DNA from: Betaproteobacteria bacterium
GTDB lineage: Bacteria; Pseudomonadota; Gammaproteobacteria; Burkholderiales; SG8-41
NCBI GenBank assembly: GCA_016177355.1
Contig: JACOVL010000025.1
Coordinates: 1-5,715, forward strand
DNA length: 5,715 nucleotides
Direction: 5' to 3'
Made by a program: the position numbers and the translations under genes. Positions 1 through 5,335 of this stretch are shown here, piece after piece. Under the pieces are notes generated by a model. That model had not been told where the DNA came from. It made no database searches and saw only the letters and a program-made list of their open reading frames with translations. Position 1 is the stretch's first letter; every line of letters starts with the position of its first letter.

Positions 1-280
1 GCCCGCGGCCGCGCCAGGCCAGGGTTTCGGCGAGGATGTTGCGCAGCCCGATCGGCGCGTGCACCGCGACCGCCGCGACGAACAGCGAGTAGAAACCCGC
101 CCAGGCCAGGCTGCCGCGCGTGCGGCCGAGGATCTCGGCGGCCGTCAAGCCGTTGCGCACCGCATAGATGATGGTGACGAGATGCACGATCACGCATACG
201 GCAAGAACTGCGGCGCTCGCCCGCTGCGCCGTCCACAGCAGCACCTGCGCGCGGACGTCCAGCTTTCCGTTGTCCGTCAC
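1..280 (-). CDS. Succinate dehydrogenase/fumarate reductase-type cytochrome b subunit (SdhC-like), partial
   Basis: This is the N-terminal 93 codons of a membrane anchor for an SDH/FRD-type complex; the C-terminus lies beyond position 1. Such subunits hold heme b and the quinone site in the inner membrane and take electrons from the iron-sulfur subunit. Two hydrophobic segments are visible, about residues 21-41 and 58-78. The stretch QRASA (19-23) resembles the HRxSG quinone-site motif of SdhC, with R20 at the position of its arginine. H74 sits in HAPIGLR, matching the HxxxGxR heme-ligand motif; H33 is a second membrane histidine. I chose the GTG at 280-278 because the frame has a stop at 295-293, no earlier start codon follows it, and GGAG (291-288) lies 7 bases upstream. 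The gene begins 4 bases after the iron-sulfur gene's stop. Family assignment is fairly secure; the partner substrate is not known. Confidence 0.8.
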   Translation of the reverse strand, partial: MTDNGKLDVRAQVLLWTAQRASAAVLAVCVIVHLVTIIYAVRNGLTAAEILGRTRGSLAWAGFYSLFVAAVAVHAPIGLRNILAETLAWRGRG

Positions 281-306
281 CGCGTCACTCCGTCACCGCG
301 TCACTC
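275..306 (-). repeat. Perfect 16-bp tandem duplication at the iron-sulfur/cytochrome b gene junction
   Basis: On the minus strand the unit GAGTGACGCGGTGACG occurs twice in a row, at 306-291 and 290-275, with no mismatch; a further GA follows. The first copy encodes the last residues of the iron-sulfur protein (SDAVT). The second copy supplies its TGA stop (287-285) and the GTG start of the cytochrome b gene (280-278). The junction of the two copies forms the GGAG ribosome binding site (291-288). Because 16 is not a multiple of three, the two copies are read in different frames. Confidence 0.95.
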
Positions 307-1016
307 AGCTCGCCGCGGAGCATCGCCGCCATCGCCGCCCGCTTCAAGCCGGCGATCGAAGCGGTCGGGGCGAGTTGCTTGGGACAGCGCTCGGTGCAGC
401 TCATGTGGGTATGGCAGGCGTGGCAGCCGGCGTCGCCCGCCACCGCCGCGAGCCGCGCCCGGTTGCCGGTGTCGCGCGCGTCGTTCAGCAGCGTCCACGC
501 GCGGTTGAGCGCGGCAGGTCCCAGGTAATCCGGGTTCCAGGCGACGACATCGCACGCGCTGTAGCACACGCCGCAGCCGATGCATTCGATCGCGGCGTCC
601 GCCAGCCGCCGCCCGGGCGACGCCGGCGGCACGCGTGCGAAATCGTCGCGCCGCGTCCGCCCTCCCCGGAAGCGGCCGTGCGCCCGCGCCCACTTGTCGA
701 AGAACGGGCTCATGTCGGTGACGAGGTCGCGCACGACCGGCAGATGGTTGAGCGGGGCGATTTCCACCCGGCCGCCGCCCGCGACTTTGTCCACGTGGGT
801 GCGGCAGGTCCAGCGCGCGCGCCCGTTCACGGTCATCGCGCACGAGCCGCACATGCCGACGCGGCAGGCGTAGCGGTAGGCGAGCGTCGGGTCGAGATGC
901 CGCTGGATGTGGGTCACCACGTCGAGCACGGTCTGGCTCGCGAGCCGCGGCACCTCGAACTCCTGGAAGCGCCCATTCTCCGTGCCACGCCAGACGCGAA
1001 CGGCGAGCGTGCTCAC
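285..1016 (-). CDS. Succinate dehydrogenase/fumarate reductase-type iron-sulfur subunit (SdhB/FrdB-like)
   Basis: This 243-residue protein is close to the usual SdhB/FrdB length (about 240). It carries electrons from a flavoprotein to the membrane quinone site through three Fe-S clusters. The [2Fe-2S] ligands are C51, C56, C59 and C71 (Cx4CxxCx11C). The second domain has CIGCGVCYSAC (C145, C148, C151, C155) and then CHTHMSCTERCPK (C201, C207, C211), so all [4Fe-4S] and [3Fe-4S] ligands are present. IGCGVCYSAC and GPAAL look FrdB-like, while CHTHMSC looks SdhB-like. Two differences stand out: the proline that normally follows the fourth cysteine is D156, and there is an extra C198. The GTG start (1016-1014) overlaps the stop of the upstream lyase gene as GTGA, with only a weak Shine-Dalgarno, so translational coupling is likely. 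No flavoprotein gene lies in the window. It is probably a paralogue dedicated to the neighbouring lyase pathway rather than the TCA-cycle enzyme; that is inference. Confidence 0.9.
   Translation of the reverse strand: MSTLAVRVWRGTENGRFQEFEVPRLASQTVLDVVTHIQRHLDPTLAYRYACRVGMCGSCAMTVNGRARWTCRTHVDKVAGGGRVEIAPLNHLPVVRDLVTDMSPFFDKWARAHGRFRGGRTRRDDFARVPPASPGRRLADAAIECIGCGVCYSACDVVAWNPDYLGPAALNRAWTLLNDARDTGNRARLAAVAGDAGCHACHTHMSCTERCPKQLAPTASIAGLKRAAMAAMLRGELSDAVTE
288..291 (-). promoter_or_regulatory. Ribosome binding site of the cytochrome b subunit gene
   Basis: GGAG lies 7 bases before the GTG at 280-278 and within the last codons of the iron-sulfur gene. It exists only because two repeat units abut here. 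It supports the non-ATG start of the cytochrome b gene. Confidence 0.55.
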
Positions 1017-2185
1017 GCGCTTTCGTATAGCCGCGTGAGAACGAATTCGCGGTGTCCGAGCGCCTCGGCGCAGGTCAACCGCCCGTTGCAGGTGCGCAGC
1101 ATCACTTCCAGCAGCTCGTCGCCGCACTGGTCCATGTTCTTCTGCCGCTGCAGCAGGCCCGACACGTCGAGATCCACGTGCTCGCTCATGGTGCGCGCGG
1201 TGCGCGGGTTGGCGGTCAGCTTGATCACCGGCAGGATGGGATTGCCGATCACGTTGCCCTGGCCGGTCGGGAAGAAATGCACGGCGTAGCCCGCCGCGGC
1301 AAGCAGCGTCACCATTTCCGCCGCGGCCGACGATGAATCCATGAACCACAGGCCCGGGCCGGTCGGGCTCTCGGCCTTGTCGAGCACGCCGATCACCTTG
1401 CACTTCTTGCCGATCTTCTGGATGTTGCCGAGCGCCTTCTCCTCGATGGTGGTAAGGCCGCCGACGATGTTGCCCTTGGTCGGCTGCGAGTCCATCAGAT
1501 CGCTGGTCTTGTGCCGCTCGATCACTTCCTGGTAGCGGTTGAACACCCGCATCCACGCCTCGCGCACCTCGGGCGTCGCGCAGCGGTCGGCGACGATGTT
1601 CTCGCCGCCGGTGATCTCGGTGGTCTCGCCGAAGCACAGCGTCACGCCGAGCGGTTCGAGCTTGTCGAAGGCGTTGCCGACCGTGGGATTCGAGCCGCAG
1701 CCGGAAGTGGTATCCGACTCGCCGCACTTGCAGGAAACCCACAGGTCGCGGATCGCACATTCCTCGCGCCCGAGCTCGGAGGCCCACTGCACGTATTCCT
1801 TCGCGACCCTGGAGGCGCGCAGGATGGTGTCGTGGTCGCCGTGGAGCTCGATGCCGAAGCCGGTCACCGGCTTGCCGGTCCTGGCGATGCCGTCGACGAC
1901 GCGCTTGGCCCATCCCTCTTCGATGCAGATCACGACGACGGCAGCGACATTGGGGTTCGATCCCGCGCCGATCAACGTGCGGAAATGGAGATCCAGGTCG
2001 GCGCCGAACTGCAGCCGGCCGTAGGGATGCGGGATCGCCAGCGCGCCCTTGACGTTGTTGGCGACGGCTTCGGCGGCGGCGTTGGACAGGTCGTCCACCG
2101 GCAGGATGAGGACGTGGTTGCGGATGCCGACCCGCCCGTTCTCGCGGCGGTAGCCCCGGAATGTCGTCTTGCTCGAAATCATCAT
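1013..2185 (-). CDS. suyB: UxaA-family lyase large subunit, probable (2R)-sulfolactate sulfo-lyase subunit beta (SuyB-like)
   Basis: This 390-residue protein is the catalytic part of the altronate/galactarate dehydratase (UxaA/GarD) superfamily. In this group a separate small SAF subunit plus a roughly 390-residue large subunit is typical of SuyAB, which splits (2R)-3-sulfolactate into pyruvate and sulfite in the cytoplasm. The N-terminus GYRRENGRVGIRNHV (11-25) is the usual opening. KCGESDTTSGCGSNP (153-167) is the family's core motif and contains C154 and C163, with C152 just before it. SQPTKGNIVGGLTTIEEKAL (233-252) and PTGQGNVIGNPILPVIK (306-322) are also family signatures. The whole reads close to SuyB as I remember it, but I could not align it. 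It starts 12 bases after the small subunit. Two adjacent ATGs exist: GAGGGG (2195-2190) is 4 bases from the one at 2185 and 7 from the one at 2182, so 2182 may be the true start. A related hydroxy-acid dehydratase activity cannot be excluded. Confidence 0.82.
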   Translation of the reverse strand: MMISSKTTFRGYRRENGRVGIRNHVLILPVDDLSNAAAEAVANNVKGALAIPHPYGRLQFGADLDLHFRTLIGAGSNPNVAAVVVICIEEGWAKRVVDGIARTGKPVTGFGIELHGDHDTILRASRVAKEYVQWASELGREECAIRDLWVSCKCGESDTTSGCGSNPTVGNAFDKLEPLGVTLCFGETTEITGGENIVADRCATPEVREAWMRVFNRYQEVIERHKTSDLMDSQPTKGNIVGGLTTIEEKALGNIQKIGKKCKVIGVLDKAESPTGPGLWFMDSSSAAAEMVTLLAAAGYAVHFFPTGQGNVIGNPILPVIKLTANPRTARTMSEHVDLDVSGLLQRQKNMDQCGDELLEVMLRTCNGRLTCAEALGHREFVLTRLYESA

Positions 2186-2189
2186 GAAA

Positions 2190-2195
2190 CCCCTC
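2190..2195 (-). promoter_or_regulatory. Ribosome binding site of the UxaA/SuyB-like gene
   Basis: GAGGGG lies inside the short gap between the small- and large-subunit genes. Its spacing is 4 bases to the first ATG (2185) and 7 bases to the second (2182). The spacing favours the second ATG, so the mature N-terminus may be one residue shorter than annotated. Confidence 0.6.
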
Positions 2196-2197
2196 TC

Positions 2198-2479
2198 TCA
2201 CCAGCGCTTGGTTTTCAGGTTGTGCACGTGGGTGTGCTCGCCCCTCTTGATCGGCGCCACGGCCTTCCCGATGTCGAAGCCGTACTTGATCACGGTCTCG
2301 CCGCCGGCGATGTCCTTCAGCGCGAGCTTGTGCCCGATCGGGATGTCGTTCAACGCCTTGACCTTGATGGTCGAATCGTCCTCCATCACCCAGCCGGTGA
2401 GCTCCTGGCCGGCCTTGATGCCCTCGATCACGGCGACGCCCACCGTGTCCTTCTTGTCGTGAACCAGTATGTGGATCAT
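2198..2479 (-). CDS. suyA: SAF-domain small subunit of UxaA-family lyase, probable (2R)-sulfolactate sulfo-lyase subunit alpha (SuyA-like)
   Basis: This 93-residue protein is the small subunit that partners the downstream large subunit. In single-chain altronate and galactarate dehydratases the same SAF domain is the N-terminal part of the enzyme; here it is a separate gene, as in SuyA. Family-like features are GQELTGWVMEDDSTI (24-38), DIPIGHKLAL (45-54) with H50, GGETVIKYGFDIGKAVAPI (59-77) and the histidine-rich end GEHTHVHN (80-87) before a terminal TKRW. I chose the ATG at 2479-2477 because it gives the normal short N-terminus (MIHILVHDKKDTVG) and has GGGGA (2490-2486) 6 bases upstream. 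The frame stays open upstream, but only through the end of the preceding gene. It is the first gene of the four-gene metabolic cluster and seems somewhat less GC-rich than the TPR gene before it. The SAF family call is strong; sulfolactate as substrate is probable, not proven. Confidence 0.82.
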   Translation of the reverse strand: MIHILVHDKKDTVGVAVIEGIKAGQELTGWVMEDDSTIKVKALNDIPIGHKLALKDIAGGETVIKYGFDIGKAVAPIKRGEHTHVHNLKTKRW

Positions 2480-2504
2480 CCCGTTTCCCCGCCGCAAAAG
2501 AACG

Positions 2505-2510
2505 ATTATA
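2505..2510 (-). promoter_or_regulatory. Possible -10 element for the lyase/oxidoreductase cluster
   Basis: A perfect TATAAT overlaps the TAA stop of the TPR gene and sits about 26 bases before the small-subunit ATG, which fits a very short leader. At 16-18 base spacing I see no good TTGACA-like -35 hexamer (the 17-base position reads CGTGCG). The hexamer may be chance, or the promoter may depend on an activator. Confidence 0.3.
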
Positions 2511-4185
2511 GCTTCGCCAGCTCGCGCCGCACGATTTCCAGCTGCGCGGCGTCCCGGGAGTTCCTGAGCAGCCACTCGAACTGCGCGCGCGCGTCCTCCC
2601 GGTAGCCGGCGCGGACGAGGTTGAGCGCCGCGGCGAGCCGCGCCTGCAGCGCCAGCGCGTCCGGCGCGCGCGATCCGGCGAGCAGCGCCGCGCGCAGGTA
2701 ATAGTCCGCCGCCGGCGCGAATTGCGCGGTCGCTTCCGCGATGCGGCCGAGCGAGAACAGGATGTCGCGCCTCTGAACCGGCACGGCGAGCGGCAGCAGC
2801 GCGGCGAGCGCCTGGTCGGCAAGTTCAAGCCGGCCGGCGGCGAGCATCTCGCGCGCGAGCAGGAGGCCGCGCTGCATTGCCTCGGACGGAAACGCGCGCC
2901 CGCCCGCCGTCGCCCGCTTGAGCGCGGCGAGCGTGGCATCGGCATTGCCCGCGCCCCAGTAGGCGAGCGCCAGCCGCGCCTGCCATGTTTCCAGCGCCTC
3001 GCCAGGCGGCGCGGCGAGCCCGTCCCAGAACCGCGCAGCGAGGGCCGGTTCGTTGTGAGTTTCCGCCATCGCGCCGAGCAGGTAGCGCGCCTGGAGATCG
3101 AGCGCGGCGGCCGTGAACGGCGCGTGCTCGAACAACCGCAGCGCGGCGCGCTCGAGCCCGGCCTGCTGCAGCGAATGAGCAAGCTGCAATTGCGCGTTCT
3201 GGCGCGCGGCCGGCGTGCGGCCCCGCTGCGCGAGGTAGGCGTAAAAAGCGCGCGACAGGAAGGGCTCGGCACTGACGCGCCGCGCCGCGAAGTCCGACCA
3301 GGCGTTATCGTCGCCCGTCAGCAGCTGGTTCTGGTTGGCGAGGTCCTGCGCGCCGGCGGAGTACTCCCGCCACAGCGACCGGGCCTGAGCCGCGCCGTCC
3401 TTCGCAGCCGCGAGCTGCCGCTCCAGCGCTTCGAGCCGCAGCGTGCGGTTGCCCTGGCGCGCCGCGACTTCGGCGATCACCTGCCAGAAGCCGGGCGCTC
3501 CGCCGCCGGTTACTGATACCTTGGCGAGCTGCGCGCGCGCTTGCGCCGCCGCCGCCTCCGGACTCAACAGGTTGGCCTTCAGGCGCAGCAGCAGCTTCGC
3601 CGCGCTCGTATCCTCCAGCCGGGCGAGCCAGTTGGCCGCCTCCCGTTCCATGCCGAGATCGAGCAGAGCCTCGACGAAGCGCCCCGCCACCGGGCGCTCG
3701 ACCGGCTGGTAATCCTGGGTGTAGCGCAGCATCGCGCGGAACGCTTCCTCGCCGTTCTTCTCGGCCAGGTAGCTCTCGATGACCAGCAGCCGCAGCGCGC
3801 GTGCCTCATCCGGCGAGGCGCCAAGCCGCCACAGGAGGTGCGCGGCATACGTGCGCGCCGCGCCACCCTGGCCGGCCGCGGCCCCCGCGCGCGCGGCGGC
3901 GAGCAGCACTACTCGCAGCTCGCGCTCCGGCATCTCGCGCGGCAGGGCTGCCGCCCGCGCCAGCGCGTCCTGGTGGCGCCCGAGGGTGCCGAGCAGACCA
4001 AACCGCAGCGCCTCCCATTCCGCCCAGCCCGGGTCCCTGGCGTCGCGCGGCTGCAGCTGCTCGACGCGGTTCAGCGCCAGCCGCGGCGCCCCGCCCTGCG
4101 CGAGCTGGCGCGCGGTCTCGAGCGCCGCCGCGGGCGGCAGGTACAATGCAAAGAGTAAGAGAAACGCGATGAGGGTGCGCCTCAC
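2506..4185 (-). CDS. Exported TPR-like repeat protein of unknown function
   Basis: I do not recognise a named family for this 559-residue protein. The N-terminus is a clear signal peptide: MRRT, then a hydrophobic core IAFLLLFALYL (6-16), then PPAAA, with cleavage likely after A21. No later membrane segment is evident, so it should be periplasmic or attached on the outer side of the inner membrane. The rest is almost all helical, rich in Ala, Leu and Arg, and reads as repeated helix pairs of TPR type. The clearest are near the C-terminus, about 474-502 (LGRIAEATAQFAPAADYYLRA) and 513-545 (LQARLAAALNLVRAGYREDA). Such repeats usually bind proteins. The GTG start at 4185-4183 is the one that leaves the whole signal peptide intact; GGGGA (4199-4195) lies 9 bases upstream. 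It begins 5 bases after the rplS stop, so it is probably co-transcribed with the translation operon. Cell-envelope assembly or peptidoglycan-related work is conceivable but unsupported. Confidence 0.75.
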   Translation of the reverse strand: MRRTLIAFLLLFALYLPPAAALETARQLAQGGAPRLALNRVEQLQPRDARDPGWAEWEALRFGLLGTLGRHQDALARAAALPREMPERELRVVLLAAARAGAAAGQGGAARTYAAHLLWRLGASPDEARALRLLVIESYLAEKNGEEAFRAMLRYTQDYQPVERPVAGRFVEALLDLGMEREAANWLARLEDTSAAKLLLRLKANLLSPEAAAAQARAQLAKVSVTGGGAPGFWQVIAEVAARQGNRTLRLEALERQLAAAKDGAAQARSLWREYSAGAQDLANQNQLLTGDDNAWSDFAARRVSAEPFLSRAFYAYLAQRGRTPAARQNAQLQLAHSLQQAGLERAALRLFEHAPFTAAALDLQARYLLGAMAETHNEPALAARFWDGLAAPPGEALETWQARLALAYWGAGNADATLAALKRATAGGRAFPSEAMQRGLLLAREMLAAGRLELADQALAALLPLAVPVQRRDILFSLGRIAEATAQFAPAADYYLRAALLAGSRAPDALALQARLAAALNLVRAGYREDARAQFEWLLRNSRDAAQLEIVRRELAKL

Positions 4186-4190
4186 GCGTC

Positions 4191-4574
4191 TTATTCCCCG
4201 GCCTGGCCTTCTTCTCCCTCGCTCGCAAGCTTCTCGCGGATGCGCGCCGCCTTGCCGGTGCGCTGGCGCAGGTAGTAGAGCTTGGCGCGCCCGACGTCGC
4301 CGCGGCGCTTCACCTCGATGCTCGCGATCAGCGGCGAATAGGTCTGGAACGTGCGCTCCACGCCCTCGCCCGAGGAGATCTTGCGCACGATGAACGAGGA
4401 ATTGAGCCCGCGGTTGCGCTTGGCGATGACGACGCCCTCGTACGCCTGCGCGCGCTTGCGGTCGCCTTCCACCACGTTGACGTTGACGACGACCGTGTCG
4501 CCCGCCGAGAACTCGGGAATTTCCCGGCCCAGGCGCTTGACCTCTTCCTGCTCGAGTTGCTTGATGATGTCCAT
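4191..4574 (-). CDS. rplS: 50S ribosomal protein L19
   Basis: L19 is a component of the large ribosomal subunit at the interface with the small subunit. The 127-residue product shows the family signatures in order: IIKQLEQEEVKRL (3-15) at the N-terminus, PEFSAGDTVVVNVNVVEG in the first barrel strands, AYEGVVIAKRNRGLNSSFIVRK in the middle, then GEGVERTFQTYSP and VKRRGDVGRAKLYYLRQRTGKAARI. It is slightly longer than the 115-residue E. coli protein because of an acidic tail ending EGEEGQAGE. The ATG at 4574-4572 has AAGGAG (4587-4582) 7 bases upstream. That site lies in the last codons of trmD, and only 2 bases separate the two genes. The order trmD-rplS is the conserved bacterial arrangement. 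Confidence 0.98.
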   Translation of the reverse strand: MDIIKQLEQEEVKRLGREIPEFSAGDTVVVNVNVVEGDRKRAQAYEGVVIAKRNRGLNSSFIVRKISSGEGVERTFQTYSPLIASIEVKRRGDVGRAKLYYLRQRTGKAARIREKLASEGEEGQAGE

Positions 4575-4576
4575 GT

Positions 4577-5335
4577 TCAGGCTCCTTGCACTTCTTTCTT
4601 GAATTCTTCCAGCAGCTTGCGCTCGTCATCGGTGAGCGCGCGCTGTTCCAGCAATTCCGGCCGCCGCTGCCAGGTCCTGCCCAGCGCCTGCTTCAGCCGC
4701 CAGCGGCTGATCTCGGCGTGGTTGCCCGAAAGCAGCACCGGCGGCACCGCCGCCCCTTCGTACGCCTCCGGCCGCGTGTAGTGCGGGCAATCGAGCAGGC
4801 CGTCCGCGAACGAATCCTGGCTCGCCGAATCCGCGTCGCCCAGCGCCCCCGGCAGCTGGCGCACGATCGCGTCCATCACCACCATCGCCGCGAGCTCCCC
4901 GCCGGAGAGCACGTAGTCGCCGATCGAAATCTCCTCGTCCACCGCGCGCGCGATCAGCCGCTCGTCCACGCCTTCGTAGCGCCCGGCGAGAAGCACCAGC
5001 CCCGGCAGCGCCGCGAGTTCCATCACCAGCGGATGATCGAGACGCCGGCCCTGCGGGCTCAGGCACAACACCCGCGTTGCCCCCGCGCCGGAGCTTTGCT
5101 GCCGCTGGCGCGCCGCCGCGACCGCCTTCTCCAGCGGCTCCACCATCATCACCATGCCGGGGCCGCCGCCGTACGGGCGGTCGTCCACGGTGCGGTAGCT
5201 GTTGGTCGCGAAATCCCGCGGGTTCCACAGCACCAGGTCGAACAGCCGCCGCTCGCGCGCCCGGCCCGTCACCCCGGATTCGGTGACCGCCCCGAACATC
5301 TCCGGAAACAGCGTGATGACGTCGAATTGGTACAT
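4577..5335 (-). CDS. trmD: tRNA (guanine-37-N1)-methyltransferase TrmD
   Basis: TrmD methylates G37, next to the anticodon of tRNAs reading CNN codons, using S-adenosylmethionine; loss causes +1 frameshifting. The 252-residue protein is of normal length. It shows VDDRPYGGGPGMVM (50-63), then the trefoil-knot SAM site made of LSPQGRRLDHPL (92-103), LAGRYEGVDERLI (116-128) and SIGDYVLSGGELAAM (137-151). QDSFADGLLDCPHYTRP (173-189) follows and includes D174, which corresponds to the catalytic aspartate of E. coli TrmD. VPPVLLSGNH and a C-terminal tRNA-binding helical domain complete it. The ATG (5335-5333) shares one base with the rimM stop (TGATG), and GGGAG (5350-5346) lies 10 bases upstream. 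The gene looks intact. Confidence 0.98.
   Translation of the reverse strand: MYQFDVITLFPEMFGAVTESGVTGRARERRLFDLVLWNPRDFATNSYRTVDDRPYGGGPGMVMMVEPLEKAVAAARQRQQSSGAGATRVLCLSPQGRRLDHPLVMELAALPGLVLLAGRYEGVDERLIARAVDEEISIGDYVLSGGELAAMVVMDAIVRQLPGALGDADSASQDSFADGLLDCPHYTRPEAYEGAAVPPVLLSGNHAEISRWRLKQALGRTWQRRPELLEQRALTDDERKLLEEFKKEVQGA
4582..4587 (-). promoter_or_regulatory. Ribosome binding site of rplS, inside the end of trmD
   Basis: A consensus AAGGAG lies 7 bases before the rplS ATG and is embedded in the last codons of trmD. L19 is needed in far greater amounts than TrmD, so a strong site here fits the known difference in translation within this operon. Confidence 0.7.

Noticed and set aside
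168..1289. Long plus-strand open frame
   Set aside because: It is antisense to the well-supported iron-sulfur subunit and lyase genes and has a low-complexity Arg/Ala/His composition with no recognisable motif.
2480..2505. Possible rho-independent terminator between the TPR gene and the lyase cluster
   Set aside because: The gap has a short T-rich stretch (TTCTTTTG) but no preceding inverted repeat that could form a GC stem.
2480..2575. Longer SuyA-like protein starting at 2575
   Set aside because: The extra 32 residues are read from the end of the TPR gene. SAF small subunits start close to the ILVHDKKDTVG strand, and the ATG at 2479 has a good ribosome binding site.
1511..2605. Plus-strand open frame of 364 codons
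   Set aside because: It lies opposite the SuyB/SuyA-like genes. Its His/Asp/Val-rich content is the complement pattern of their codons, and no family signature is present.
285..3272. A 995-codon open frame on the minus strand
   Set aside because: Only its last 243 codons (from 1016) encode a recognisable protein, the iron-sulfur subunit. Upstream it is Arg/Pro/Ser-rich noise read out of frame through the lyase and TPR genes, as expected in GC-rich DNA.
4186..4629. N-terminal extension of the TPR gene to 4629
   Set aside because: The frame stays open through rplS, but extending it would overlap rplS completely and bury the signal peptide. The GTG at 4185 with its own ribosome binding site is the better start.
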